64,000 nucleotides of DNA, taken from positions 124,001 through 188,000 of the forward strand of contig NZ_JARFML010000007.1 of the NCBI RefSeq assembly GCF_029167105.1, read 5' to 3'. Source of the DNA: Bradyrhizobium yuanmingense. Its GTDB lineage: Bacteria; Pseudomonadota; Alphaproteobacteria; Rhizobiales; Xanthobacteraceae. Shown here one piece after another: positions 1 through 8,894 of the stretch. The notes below the pieces were generated by a model. It was not told where the DNA came from. It worked only from the letters and a program-made list of their open reading frames with translations, and made no database searches. The first letter of the stretch is position 1, and each line of letters starts with the position of its first letter. A program made the position numbers and the translations under genes.

Positions 1-515
1 TTGCACACCGGGCGGCGCGGATGGCTGAGCATGTCGGGCGAGATCTGCAAGTGCTTGGCGAGAAAGCGCTCGCCCTCCGCCGTCAGCTCGATCTCCTGCT
101 TCCTCTGCCTGACCAGATGCCGTTCGCGCAAGGAGTCCAGCATCTGCACCCCGAGATCGCCGGCGAGATGGTCGTAGCAGATCCGCGCGCGCCGCAGCGC
201 CGGATCCTTCGGCCCGGTGCGCACGCGCATATGGCCGGTCCGCGCGGCAAGGCCGGCGAGCCCCTCGAGCACGCCGGCGACGTCGTCGTCGGTGAGGCGG
301 TAATAGCGGTGGCGGCCCTGTTTCTCCGGCTCGATCAGGCCGCCGGCCTCGAGCTTCGACAGATGCGAGCTCGCGGTCTGCGGCGTAATGCCGGCCTCCT
401 GAGCCAGCTCGCTCGCCGTGAGCGCACGGCCGTTCATCAGCGCCGTGAGCATGTTGGCGCGGGCGGGGTCGCCGACCAGCGAGGCGACCATGGCGATGTC
501 GGGCCCTGATTTCAT
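1..515 (-). CDS. ArsR-family winged-helix transcriptional regulator (3' part missing)
   Basis: The frame opens at the ATG at 513-515 and runs off the left edge, so the C-terminus is missing. Residues about 5-75 look like an ArsR/SmtB winged helix: a GDPARANML helix, then an [20 protein letters not shown] recognition helix at about 34-53, then a basic wing ([10 protein letters not shown]). No metal-binding cysteine cluster is visible in the part present. Regulators with this architecture and a longer C-terminal half usually act as repressors of nearby genes, but the targets probably lie left of the window. The opposite-strand frame over the same bases is a codon-bias shadow. Confidence 0.88.
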   Translation of the reverse strand, partial: MKSGPDIAMVASLVGDPARANMLTALMNGRALTASELAQEAGITPQTASSHLSKLEAGGLIEPEKQGRHRYYRLTDDDVAGVLEGLAGLAARTGHMRVRTGPKDPALRRARICYDHLAGDLGVQMLDSLRERHLVRQRKQEIELTAEGERFLAKHLQISPDMLSHPRRPVC

Positions 516-573
516 GCTTCGATGGTAACCGAAGCGTTGGTGTCGGGCAAGGGCGTAGCGTGTCACAACGAAC

Positions 574-685
574 ACGTCATTGCGAGCAGCGCAGCCGTAA
601 GGTTGGGCAAAGGAGCGCAGCGACGTGCCCACCAATCGTCGTTGCTGACAAGGGACGTGGGCACGCTTCGCTTTGCCCACCCTAC
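574..685. repeat. Dispersed intergenic palindromic repeat
   Basis: This stretch contains a cattgcgagc block, then a pair of inverted arms (gggcaaaggagcgcag with cgtgccca, answered by tgggcacgcttcgctttgccca). Related blocks recur at about 9474-9559 and 31785-31845. It fills the gap between the ArsR gene and the next gene; no coding potential is seen. Confidence 0.6.
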
Positions 686-724
686 GAGACTTTGCTTGCT
701 GCAACGATCAATCAGGAGCCCATC

Positions 725-1033
725 ATGTCCGTCACCGTCTTCATCCGCTACCAGCTCGATCCCTTCAAGCGCGCGCAGTTCGAGGAATATGCGAAGCGCT
801 GGCTCACCATCATCCCGAGATGTGGCGGCGAGTTGATCGGCTACTTCATGCCGCATGAGGGCACCAACAACATCGCCTCCGCCCTGATCTCGTTCGAGAG
901 CCTGGCCGCCTATGAAGCCTATCGCAAACGGCTGCGCGCCGATCTCGACGGCATGGCAAACTTCAACTTTGCGGAGGCGGAGAAATTCATCCTCGCCGAG
1001 GAACGCACCTTCCTGCGCAAGGTGGTATTGTAG
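725..1033 (+). CDS. NIPSNAP-family protein
   Basis: This 102-residue protein starts [15 protein letters not shown] and has the length and fold pattern of a single NIPSNAP (dimeric alpha/beta barrel) domain: an N-terminal strand, the [22 protein letters not shown] segment and a C-terminal [10 protein letters not shown] helix. I place the start at 725 rather than upstream because the upstream part of the frame runs through the repeat. NIPSNAP proteins have no agreed enzymatic role. The next gene also encodes a dimeric alpha/beta-barrel protein, so the two may be co-expressed, separated only by a short palindrome. Confidence 0.85.
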   Translation: MSVTVFIRYQLDPFKRAQFEEYAKRWLTIIPRCGGELIGYFMPHEGTNNIASALISFESLAAYEAYRKRLRADLDGMANFNFAEAEKFILAEERTFLRKVVL

Positions 1034-1042
1034 GTCCGCGCC

Positions 1043-1090
1043 AGCATGATCCGGAAAAGTGCAGTGCGGTTTTCCGAAGGAGATCATGCT
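1043..1090. repeat. Rhizobial-type intergenic palindrome, unit A
   Basis: Inverted arms agcatgatccggaaaa and ttttccgaaggagatcatgct surround a short spacer. The same unit recurs at 2322-2368, 40379-40448 and 62999-63041, always between genes. It lies between the NIPSNAP and ABM-like genes. Confidence 0.8.
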
Positions 1091-1109
1091 CAAATGAGAG
1101 GAGACGCCC

Positions 1110-1460
1110 ATGATCGCCGTGATCTTCGAGGTCTGGCCCAAGCCGGAACATCGCCAGGACTATTTCGATCTCGCGGCCGATCTGAGGCCGCTGCTGCAGA
1201 CCATCGACGGCTTCATCTCGGTCGAGCGCTTCGAGAGCCTGACCGAGAAGGGCAAGATCCTGTCGGTGTCGTTCTGGCGCGATGAGGCGGCAGTCGCCGC
1301 CTGGCGCAACACCATGGAGCATCGCCGCACCCAGGCCAGGGGCCGTGCAAAAATCTTCGCAGATTATCATCTGCGCATCGCCAGCGTGATTCGGGACTAT
1401 GGCATGACCGACCGCGAGCAGGCCCCGAAGGACAGCCGCGCGGTGCACGACGCGCACTAG
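1110..1460 (+). CDS. Antibiotic biosynthesis monooxygenase (ABM)-like domain protein
   Basis: A 116-residue protein with an ABM-type dimeric alpha/beta-barrel pattern: MIAVIFEVWPKPEHRQDYF at the start, then a conserved DGFISVERFES strand, then SVSFWRDEAAVAAWR before the last helix. This W-rich FWxDEAAVxAWR segment is typical of small ABM/heme-degrading-like proteins. The start follows a purine-rich gagaggag. Function cannot be assigned beyond the fold; such proteins range from quinol monooxygenases to proteins without catalysis. It is followed within about 50 bases by a PEP-mutase-family enzyme and may share its transcript. Confidence 0.82.
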   Translation: MIAVIFEVWPKPEHRQDYFDLAADLRPLLQTIDGFISVERFESLTEKGKILSVSFWRDEAAVAAWRNTMEHRRTQARGRAKIFADYHLRIASVIRDYGMTDREQAPKDSRAVHDAH

Positions 1461-1511
1461 CGGACTCGAGAACGCGCGCCTATCTCTGCGCGGCCAACAA
1501 GGGAGAGAAAC

Positions 1512-2321
1512 ATGCATGTGACGACCGCTGACAAGCGCGCGACGTTCAGGAAGATGCACGAGAGCGGCTGCTTCATCCTGCCCAATCCGGTCGATGTCGG
1601 CAGCGCGAAAGCCTTGCAGCATCTCGGTTTCAAGGCGATCGCGTCATCGAGCGCGGGCTTTGCCTGGACCATCGGCAAGGCCGACAATCACGTCACCGTC
1701 GAGGACGTCTGTCAGCATCTGGCAGCATTGAGCTCGGCTGTCGACATCCCCGTGAACGCCGATTTCGAGGGTGGCTTTGCGGTCGAGCCCGACAAGGTCG
1801 CGGACAATGTCGAGCGCGGTGTGCGCACCGGCGTCGCAGGCCTGTCGATCGAGGATTCCACCGGCGACAAGGACAAGCCGCTCTACGACCACGTGCTCGC
1901 GGTCGAGCGTATCAAGGCCTCGCGCAAGGCGATCGGCGACAGCGGCACGCTGCTGGTCGGCCGCTGCGAGGCCTATCTGTGGGGCGTGACCGATCTCAAG
2001 CTCGTCATCGACCGGCTCACCGCCTATGCCGATGCCGGCGCCGACTGCCTCTATGCGCCGGGTCTGAAGAGCCGCGAGGACATCGCCGCGGTGGTGAAGG
2101 CTGTCGCACCGAAGCCGTTCAATCTTCTGATCGGCGGCTCCGGCCTGTCGTTGCAGGAAGCGCAGGATCTCGGCGTGCGCCGCATCAGCGTCGGCGGCTC
2201 GCTCGCCCGCGCCGCCTGGGGCGGCTTCATGCGCGCGGCCAAGGAGATGGCGGAGAAGGGGACCTTCACCGAGCTCGGCGGCGGCTATCCCGGCGGCGAG
2301 CTCAACAAGATGTTCGACTAG
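1512..2321 (+). CDS. Isocitrate lyase / PEP mutase family protein
   Basis: 269 residues, the usual length for short PEP mutase/isocitrate lyase superfamily members (2-methylisocitrate lyase, oxaloacetate decarboxylase-like enzymes). Visible signatures are FILPNPVDVGSAKAL near residue 21, the metal-site strand PVNADFEGGF at about 80-89, the VAGLSIEDS segment and VGRCEAYLWG. The KKCGH loop of true isocitrate lyase is absent, so glyoxylate-shunt activity is unlikely. It would cleave or form a C-C or P-C bond in a small 2-oxoacid using Mg2+; the substrate is unknown. A good ribosome site (agggagaga) precedes the ATG. Confidence 0.88.
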   Translation: MHVTTADKRATFRKMHESGCFILPNPVDVGSAKALQHLGFKAIASSSAGFAWTIGKADNHVTVEDVCQHLAALSSAVDIPVNADFEGGFAVEPDKVADNVERGVRTGVAGLSIEDSTGDKDKPLYDHVLAVERIKASRKAIGDSGTLLVGRCEAYLWGVTDLKLVIDRLTAYADAGADCLYAPGLKSREDIAAVVKAVAPKPFNLLIGGSGLSLQEAQDLGVRRISVGGSLARAAWGGFMRAAKEMAEKGTFTELGGGYPGGELNKMFD

Positions 2322-2421
2322 AGCATGATTCGGAAAAGTGCGTAGCTGTTTTCCGAAAAGATCATGCTCAAACAATAACCTAAAGCGCGATGACGATTCA
2401 TCCTAATCGCATCGCGCTTTA
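2322..2421. repeat. Composite palindrome: unit A plus hairpin unit B
   Basis: Unit A (2322-2368) starts immediately after the stop codon. Hairpin B (2381-2421) follows: taaagcgcgatg...catcgcgcttta with a six-base loop and one bulge. The same A-then-B order occurs at 62999-63089. B lies between convergent genes and could act as a bidirectional terminator, though it lacks a clear T-run. Confidence 0.8.
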
Positions 2422-2479
2422 GCCAGACGAAAGCGGCGGGATGTTGCATCCCGCCGCTCTCGCGCATTACTACGAAATG

Positions 2480-2869
2480 TTACTTCGCGCCCTCGGACGG
2501 AGCTGGCGTCGTCGGGGCCGGCCTGTTCGGCGCTGCGCCCGTGGTCACGCCCGGCTCGGTGTTGCTGCGCGGCGTCACGTCACGCATGCCGGGAGGCGCG
2601 GCCGGATTGGTCGGCTGCGTCTGCGCCGTCTGCGAGGCCGAGGTGTTGCTGGCCTCGTTGGTGGTGCTGGAATTGTTCAAGCCGTAGAACACTGCGCCCA
2701 GCACCAGGGCGACAGCGACCGCGAACATCGCGATCTTGCCGCTGGAGGCGGGGCCTTCCCCGAGCTCGGGATCGGCCTGCAGGTCGGCATCCCGGCGCGC
2801 CGCGCGAGAGTACTCATCGTCGGCGAGGTTCGGGCGGTACGGATCGTTGGGAAAACGGTCGTCTGCCAT
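2480..2869 (-). CDS. Single-pass membrane protein of unknown function
   Basis: 129 residues starting MADDRFPNDPYRPN at an ATG preceded by aggagacc. An earlier in-frame start exists but has no ribosome site. The first 44 residues are charged and hydrophilic, residues about 45-64 (KIAMFAVAVALVLGAVFYGL) form one membrane helix, and the rest is a Ser/Thr/Pro/Ala-rich, probably disordered tail. I recognise no domain. Short proteins of this design (cytoplasmic head, one helix, low-complexity periplasmic tail) are common in this group. It converges on the PEP-mutase-family gene. Confidence 0.75.
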   Translation of the reverse strand: MADDRFPNDPYRPNLADDEYSRAARRDADLQADPELGEGPASSGKIAMFAVAVALVLGAVFYGLNNSSTTNEASNTSASQTAQTQPTNPAAPPGMRDVTPRSNTEPGVTTGAAPNRPAPTTPAPSEGAK

Positions 2870-3026
2870 CGATTGGTCTCCTCGGTTATGACCCCGGGAC
2901 AACCCTCAGGTGCGAGATTCTGTTCCGCCGCCTTGATGCTTTCGTCGCATGTTGCCTCGGTGCGGGGAATCGGGAACCGTTCCATGGGAACCCGCGCCTG
3001 AAGGGTCACGGGGGAGGGAACTCGCG

Positions 3027-3671
3027 ATGTGGAGTCTGCCGCCTACGGATAGCGTGCTGCATTTCCTGTCGCTGGCCGCGGTGGCGGCGCAGGGCATGAC
3101 GGCTGCGCTCGCTGCCGGACGCCGCAGCATGGATTGGCTGGGCGTCTGCTTCCTCGGCTGCATCACCGCGCTCGGCGGCGGCACGTTGCGCGATCTCTTC
3201 CTCGGACATTATCCGCTGGCCTGGGTGCAGAACCCGATCTATCTCGCGCTCGCCGGCGGCGCCGCCTTCCTCACCATCCTGTTTGCGCGTGTCGTGCACC
3301 GGCTGAAGGTCGCCTTCATCGTGCTCGATGCCATCGGTCTCGTCGTTTTCACCATGACCGGCTGCGACGTGGCCTGGCAGATGGGTGCCTCGCTGCCGAT
3401 CGTCATCGTCTCGGGCATGGTGACGGGCTGCGCCGGCGGCGTGCTGCGCGACGTGCTCTGCAACGACGTGCCGCTGCTGTTTCGCTCCGAGCTCTATGCC
3501 AGCGTCTCGGTGGTGACGGGACTGTTCTATGCGACCGCGTTCGGTCTCAAGCTCAACGCTGAGCTCTGGACCATCCTGACCTTCGTCGTCGGCATCAGCT
3601 TCCGCCTGCTTGCGGTGCGCTACAAATGGGAGATGCCGAAATTCGTGTTCACGGGGGATGAAGAGCGGTGA
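3027..3671 (+). CDS. TRIC-type / UPF0126 family membrane protein
   Basis: 214 residues with about seven hydrophobic segments and two internally similar halves. Each half carries the family glycine motif: ITALGGGTLRDLFLG near residue 50 and GMVTGCAGGVLRDVL near 135. This is the signature of the UPF0126/TRIC family, whose studied prokaryotic members are trimeric cation channels of the inner membrane. The ATG at 3027 follows gggaggg; the frame extends upstream but without family similarity. It is divergent from the small membrane protein gene at 2480-2869. Confidence 0.9.
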   Translation: MWSLPPTDSVLHFLSLAAVAAQGMTAALAAGRRSMDWLGVCFLGCITALGGGTLRDLFLGHYPLAWVQNPIYLALAGGAAFLTILFARVVHRLKVAFIVLDAIGLVVFTMTGCDVAWQMGASLPIVIVSGMVTGCAGGVLRDVLCNDVPLLFRSELYASVSVVTGLFYATAFGLKLNAELWTILTFVVGISFRLLAVRYKWEMPKFVFTGDEER

Positions 3672-3681
3672 GCGCTGTCGC

Positions 3682-3745
3682 GCGCGAATGGCGGATAGCG
3701 AATGGTTCTGGGCCATTCGCCACTCGCTATTCCCCATTCGCCTCT
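3682..3745. repeat. Intergenic inverted repeat at a convergent gene junction
   Basis: The arms gcgaatggcggatagcgaatgg and ccattcgccactcgctattc surround a short loop between the TRIC-family gene and the cytochrome c gene. The right arm overlaps the last codons of the cytochrome gene. It could terminate transcription from both sides. Confidence 0.5.
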
Positions 3746-4974
3746 CGCTTCCTCGCCTTCGCCACCTGCGCCGGCGTCACCAGCAGGCCGGCATTGCCCC
3801 AGGAATTGCGGATGTAGTTCGTCACCGCGGCGATCTCGGCGTCGGACAGCTGCTTGGCGTAGGCCGGCATCTCGCCGGTGTTCGGCGCGCGCGGCGTCGT
3901 CACGGTGTGAGCGCCGTCGAGGATGATGCGCAAGGTCGAGGACGGATTGTTCGATTGCAGCAGCGCATTGCCCGGCAGCGGCGGATAGATCCGTGGCGCT
4001 CCCGTGCCGTCGGCCTCGTGGCAGGCGATGCAGAGCTTTGCGTAGACCGCCTGGCCGACCTTCATCTCGGCTGCGTCCGGCGGCGTCACGATGGTCTCGC
4101 GCCGGGCCGGCGGCAGGCTCTTCAGATAGGTCGCGATCGCGCGCACGTCGGCATCGCTCATCTTCGAGGTCGAGTTGACGACGACCTCCGCCATCGGCCC
4201 GCCGGCGTGGCTTTTGGCATTGCGCCCGGTTTGCAGGTACTCCGTGATATCAGCCTCGCTCCAGGATTTCAGCCCGGTGCGCGCGGCGCCATCGAGCCGC
4301 GGTGCGAACCAGCCGCCGATCTCGTTGCCGGACAGCGCCTGTGCATCGCGGTCGGCGCCGAAATAATTCTTGGGCGTGTGGCAGGCGCCGCAATGGCCGA
4401 GCCCGGTGACGAGGTAGCCGCCTCTGTTCCAGGCCGCGCTCCTGGTCTGGTCCGGCTCGAACAGGCCGGGCTTGAAATACATCGCGTTCCAAAGCCGCAT
4501 CAGGCCGCGATAGCCGAACGGCCAGCGCAGCTCCGGCGGTTTGTTGCGGCTGGTGACGGGCGCCAGCGTGCCGAGATAGGCGCGGATCGCCAGCGTGTCG
4601 TCCTTCGTCATCTTCGTGAAGTAGGGGTAGGGAAACGCCGGGTAATAGTTCGAGCCGTCGGGCGCGACGCCGGTGCGCAAGGCGCGGGTGAAATCGGCAT
4701 CCGTCCAGGTGCCGATGCCGGTCTCACGGTCCGGCGTCAGGTTCGGCGCATAGATCGCGCCAAAGGGCGTGTCGATGCGCTTGCCCCCCGCGAACGGTTT
4801 GGCCGGATCGGCAGTGTGGCAGCCCGCACAGTCGCCGGCCTCGGCCAGCGCCTTGCCATAGGCGATCAGCTCGGGCGATGGTCCGGCGGCGCCGGCCGCG
4901 CTTGTGACCGTACTTGCAACCGCACTGCACAACGCCAGGCCCACAAGCGCCAGCCCCGTCAGAATCGTCCGCAT
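3727..4974 (-). CDS. Tri-heme cytochrome c (alcohol-dehydrogenase cytochrome subunit type)
   Basis: 415 residues with an N-terminal Sec signal (about 1-28) and three CxxCH heme sites: CAGCH at 49-53, CGACH near 195 and CIACH near 315. Three c-type domains in about 415 residues is the layout of the membrane-associated cytochrome subunit of quinoprotein alcohol or sugar dehydrogenases and of gluconate 2-dehydrogenase. It should pass electrons in the periplasm from a dehydrogenase to ubiquinone or an oxidase. No dehydrogenase subunit lies beside it, so its partner is unknown. Confidence 0.9.
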   Translation of the reverse strand: MRTILTGLALVGLALCSAVASTVTSAAGAAGPSPELIAYGKALAEAGDCAGCHTADPAKPFAGGKRIDTPFGAIYAPNLTPDRETGIGTWTDADFTRALRTGVAPDGSNYYPAFPYPYFTKMTKDDTLAIRAYLGTLAPVTSRNKPPELRWPFGYRGLMRLWNAMYFKPGLFEPDQTRSAAWNRGGYLVTGLGHCGACHTPKNYFGADRDAQALSGNEIGGWFAPRLDGAARTGLKSWSEADITEYLQTGRNAKSHAGGPMAEVVVNSTSKMSDADVRAIATYLKSLPPARRETIVTPPDAAEMKVGQAVYAKLCIACHEADGTGAPRIYPPLPGNALLQSNNPSSTLRIILDGAHTVTTPRAPNTGEMPAYAKQLSDAEIAAVTNYIRNSWGNAGLLVTPAQVAKARKREANGE

Positions 4975-5257
4975 CGACAGCCTCTCCTGCGACCCATCAA
5001 CCCTACCCGCGTGAAGGGAGGCGTCGATTCATTTCGCAACGATGGGGGTATGGTGACACAAACTGAAAATCGCCAACGTGTTTCAGGCCACGAAATTGCG
5101 ATTTTTACCCGAGGCCTCCTTTGGTCCAATTTTGTGATGCGGAGCATGAAATATCCGACATAGAGTGGCGGAGGTGGTCGGCGCGCCCTAGCTAAAAAGA
5201 ACGGGCAGGCAACGACTTAAGTCAGCAAGACCTGAACAGGGCGCAAGCGAGGACAGC

Positions 5258-8200
5258 ATGGGCATCAACCAGGGTCCGATCAGTCTCGATCAAAAGTACA
5301 CCCAGCAGACCGGACACGTCTTCACCACGGGCATCCAGGCCCTGGTCCGCTTGCCGATGGCCCAGATTCGGCGCGACCGCGCCAACGGCCTCAACACCGC
5401 AGGCTTCATCTCCGGCTATCGCGGCTCGCCGCTCGGCGGCTACGACCAGCAGCTCTTCGCCGCCCGCAAGCATCTCGAGCAGTACAACATCAAGTTCCAG
5501 CCCGGGGTGAACGAGGACCTCGCCGCGACAGCGGTGTGGGGCTCGCAGCAGCTCAACCTCTCGCCCGGCGCCAAATACGACGGCGTGGTCGGCATCTGGT
5601 ACGGCAAGGGCCCGGGCGTCGACCGCTGCGGCGACGTGTTCCGTCACGGCAACGCCGCGGGCTCGGCCAAGAACGGCGGCGTGCTCTGCCTTGCCGGCGA
5701 CGACCACGGTGCGAAATCCTCCACCGTCCCGCATCAGTCCGACCATGCCTTCATGTCGGCGCTGATGCCGTATCTCTATCCCTCGAGCATCCACGAGATG
5801 ATCGAGATGGGCCTGCTCGGCATCGCGATGTCGCGCTATTCCGGCTGCTGGGTCGGCATGAAGGTGATCACGGAGACGGTGGAGACCACCGCCGAGATCG
5901 ACCTCACCGACGAGATGAAGCCCTTCATCATCCCCACCGATTTCGAGCTGCCCCCCGGCGGCCTCAACCTGCGCTGGCCCGACGACCGCTTCGAGCAGGA
6001 CCGCCGCCTGCAGGACTACAAGGGCTTTGCCGCCATCGCCTTTGCGCGCGCCAACAAGGTCAATCGCGTCACCATGGATTCGCCGAACGCCCGCTTCGGC
6101 ATCATGGCCTCGGGCAAGAGCTACGAGGACGTGCGCCAGGCGCTGCGCGAGCTCGGCATCACCGAGGAGGTCGCCGCTCGAATCGGCCTTCGCCTCTACA
6201 AGATCGGCATGCCCTGGCCGCTCGAGCCGGAGGGCGTGCATGAATTCGCGGTCGGACTGGAAGAGATCTTCATCGTCGAGGAGCGGCGCGAGATCGTCGA
6301 GAACCAGGTCAAGCAGGTGTTGTTCAACTGGCGCGACGACGTGCGCCCGCGCATCGTCGGCAAGATGGACGAGCACGACAAGCGCTTCCTGACCTTCGCC
6401 GCCGAGCTCACCGTCGCTTCGCTCGCGACCTCGCTGACCGAGCGTCTGCTTCGACTTGATCTCAACCCCGAGATCGCTTCGATGCTCCGCGCCAAGGCCG
6501 ACTGGTTCAACGGCCGCCAGGCGACCCAGATGCAGGCGGTCGCCCCTGTGTCCCGAACCCCGTATTTCTGCTCCGGCTGCCCCCACAACACCTCGACGAA
6601 AGTCCCCGAAGGCAGCCGCGCGCTTGCCGGCATCGGCTGCCACTTCATGGCGCTGTGGATGGACCGCTCGACCGAGACGTTCACGCATATGGGCGGCGAG
6701 GGCGTGCCTTGGGTCGGCATCGCGCCTTTCACCAACGAGAACCACATCTTCGCCAATCTCGGCGACGGCACCTACTTCCACTCCGGCATTCTCGCCATCC
6801 GCCAGGCGATCGCCTCCAAGGCCAACATCACCTACAAGATCCTCTACAACGACGCGGTGGCCATGACCGGCGGCCAGCGTCATGACGGCGATCTCTCGCC
6901 GCAACAGATCACCCAGCAGCTTTACGCCGAAGGCATCCGCGAGCTCTATCTGGTCTCGGAAAACCCCGACGCTTACCCGGCCGATACCATCGCACCGGGC
7001 GTGAAGAAGTATCACCGCGACGAGCTCGACAACGTCATGAAGATGTGCCGCGCGTTCAAGGGCACCTCGGCGATCGTGTTCGTGCAGACCTGCGCCGCCG
7101 AGAAGCGCCGCCGCCGCAAGCGCGGCCTGATGGAGGATCCGGCGCGCCGCGTCATGATCAATCCGGCCGTCTGCGAAGGCTGCGGCGATTGCTCGGTGCA
7201 GTCGAACTGCATCTCGGTCGAGCCGCTGGAGACGGAGTTCGGCCGCAAGCGCGCCATCAACCAGTCGTCCTGCAACAAGGACTATTCCTGCCTGAAGGGA
7301 TTCTGTCCGTCCTTCGTCACCATCGACGGCGGCGCGCCACGCCACCGCGCGCCAGCCGAGCTCGCCGAGATCGGCGCGCTGCCCGAGCCGGCCTCACGCC
7401 CGACGCTCGACAAGCCCTACAACATTGCCGTCGGCGGCGTCGGCGGCACCGGCGTGCTCACCATCGGCGCGCTGCTCGGCATGGCCGCCCATATCGAGGG
7501 CAAGGCCTCGATGATCCTCGACATGTCGGGCCTCGCGCAAAAGGGCGGGGCGGTGCTCAGCCATGTCCGCCTGTCGGATCATCCGGCCGAGGTGACCTGT
7601 TCGCGCATCGTCACCGGCACGGCCGATCTCGTGCTCGCCGCCGACGAAGTCGTCGCCGTCGCCAAGGACACGATCACCCTTTGCGATACCAGCCGCACCC
7701 GCGGCATCATCAACAGCCACGTGATCCCGACCGCCGACTTCATCCTCAACCGCGATTTCAATTTCCAGACCCGCAAGCTGAACGGGCTGTTGGAAACCGC
7801 GCTGCACAAGGATTCGGTGTTCTTCGACTTCACCAAGCCTGCCGAGCAGCTGCTCGGCGATGCCATCGCCACCAACATGATGATGATGGGCTATGCCTAT
7901 CAGAAGGGCCTGTTGCCGCTCTCCGCGGAAGCAATCGAGCAGGCGATCGAGGTCAACGGCGTCTCGATCAAGATGAACAAGGAAGCCTTCCGCCTCGGCC
8001 GTCTCGCAGTCGCCGATCCCAAGCGTCTTGCCGACATGCTGAAGGGCTCGGACGAGGTGGTCGCGCCGAAGACGCTTGACGCGATGACGCTGGACGAGGT
8101 CATCGAGCACCGCGCCAAGCATCTGACCGCCTACCAGAACGCTCGTCTCGCCAAGCGCTATCGCAAGCTCGTCGACCAGGTCCGCGACGCCGCGGCGAAG

Positions 8201-8749
8201 GGCGGCTATGGCGATGCGCTGCCGCGCGCGGTCGCGGTGAACTACGCCAAGCTCCTGGCCTACAAGGACGAGTACGAGGTCGCGCGCCTCTACACCGACG
8301 GCGCCTTCGAGCAGCAGCTCCGCGACCAGTTCGAGGGCGACTTCAAGTTCAACTTCAATCTGGCACCTCCGATCCTCAGCCGTGGCGTCGATGCGCTCGG
8401 CCGTCCCAAGAAGCGCGCCTTCGGCCCGTGGATGCTGAAGGTCTTCCGCGTGCTGGCCAAGTTCAAGTTCCTGCGCGGCACGCCGCTCGACATCTTCGGC
8501 CGCAGCGCCGACCGCAAGCTCGAGCGCGACCTCATCGCCGGCTACGAGAAGGACGTCGCAACGGTGCTCGGCCTGTTGTCGCCGCTCACGATCGATACCG
8601 CGGTCGAATTGCTCTCGCTGCCCGACCGCATCCGCGGCTACGGCCCCGTCAAGGAGAAGGCCGTACACGACGCCAAGGCCCGCTACGCCCAGCTCGCCGC
8701 CGACCTCGCGGGCCCGCCGCCGGCGCCCAGGCAGATCGCGGCGGAGTAG
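5258..8749 (+). CDS. Indolepyruvate ferredoxin oxidoreductase family protein (fused alpha-gamma form)
   Basis: 1163 residues, the usual size of the single-chain family. In order: an N-terminal pyrimidine/TPP half (GYRGSPLGGYDQQ near 52), a TPP-binding section (CSGCPHNTSTK near 440, GDGTYFHSG near 502, NDAVAMTGGQ), a cysteine cluster CEGCGDCSVQSNC near 638 with three further cysteines for iron-sulfur binding, and a C-terminal gamma-type domain beginning GGVGGTGVLT near 724. It oxidatively decarboxylates aryl- or branched 2-oxoacids to acyl-CoA with ferredoxin as acceptor. Bradyrhizobia often use it in aromatic amino-acid breakdown. It stands alone, with no IorB partner. Confidence 0.94.
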   Translation: MGINQGPISLDQKYTQQTGHVFTTGIQALVRLPMAQIRRDRANGLNTAGFISGYRGSPLGGYDQQLFAARKHLEQYNIKFQPGVNEDLAATAVWGSQQLNLSPGAKYDGVVGIWYGKGPGVDRCGDVFRHGNAAGSAKNGGVLCLAGDDHGAKSSTVPHQSDHAFMSALMPYLYPSSIHEMIEMGLLGIAMSRYSGCWVGMKVITETVETTAEIDLTDEMKPFIIPTDFELPPGGLNLRWPDDRFEQDRRLQDYKGFAAIAFARANKVNRVTMDSPNARFGIMASGKSYEDVRQALRELGITEEVAARIGLRLYKIGMPWPLEPEGVHEFAVGLEEIFIVEERREIVENQVKQVLFNWRDDVRPRIVGKMDEHDKRFLTFAAELTVASLATSLTERLLRLDLNPEIASMLRAKADWFNGRQATQMQAVAPVSRTPYFCSGCPHNTSTKVPEGSRALAGIGCHFMALWMDRSTETFTHMGGEGVPWVGIAPFTNENHIFANLGDGTYFHSGILAIRQAIASKANITYKILYNDAVAMTGGQRHDGDLSPQQITQQLYAEGIRELYLVSENPDAYPADTIAPGVKKYHRDELDNVMKMCRAFKGTSAIVFVQTCAAEKRRRRKRGLMEDPARRVMINPAVCEGCGDCSVQSNCISVEPLETEFGRKRAINQSSCNKDYSCLKGFCPSFVTIDGGAPRHRAPAELAEIGALPEPASRPTLDKPYNIAVGGVGGTGVLTIGALLGMAAHIEGKASMILDMSGLAQKGGAVLSHVRLSDHPAEVTCSRIVTGTADLVLAADEVVAVAKDTITLCDTSRTRGIINSHVIPTADFILNRDFNFQTRKLNGLLETALHKDSVFFDFTKPAEQLLGDAIATNMMMMGYAYQKGLLPLSAEAIEQAIEVNGVSIKMNKEAFRLGRLAVADPKRLADMLKGSDEVVAPKTLDAMTLDEVIEHRAKHLTAYQNARLAKRYRKLVDQVRDAAAKGGYGDALPRAVAVNYAKLLAYKDEYEVARLYTDGAFEQQLRDQFEGDFKFNFNLAPPILSRGVDALGRPKKRAFGPWMLKVFRVLAKFKFLRGTPLDIFGRSADRKLERDLIAGYEKDVATVLGLLSPLTIDTAVELLSLPDRIRGYGPVKEKAVHDAKARYAQLAADLAGPPPAPRQIAAE

Positions 8750-8767
8750 GGCGCTCTCGTAGGTCCT

Positions 8768-8882
8768 GTAGGGTGGGTTAGCCTTGTGAATGCGCGAAGC
8801 GCGTTCGCGAGGCGTAACCCACCGCTTCCGCCTCCGCTGAGAGCAAAGCGGTGGGTTACGCCTTCGGCTAACCCACCCTACG
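8768..8882. repeat. Intergenic inverted repeat
   Basis: The outer arms tagggtgggttagcc and ggctaacccaccctac enclose inner arms gcgtaacccaccgctt and aagcggtgggttacgc, giving a long cruciform-capable unit just after the oxidoreductase stop. It may act as a transcription end but lacks a T-run. Confidence 0.75.
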
Positions 8883-8894
8883 ACACCGTCCCTT

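Noticed and set aside
3610..5163. Plus-strand frame of 517 residues
   Set aside because: It is the complement of the tri-heme cytochrome gene, whose three CxxCH motifs make the minus-strand reading certain.
5222..7345. Minus-strand frame of 707 residues opposite the oxidoreductase gene
   Set aside because: It reads as an Asp/Arg/His-rich shadow of a high-G+C gene; the plus-strand frame has intact TPP, Fe-S and gamma-domain motifs.
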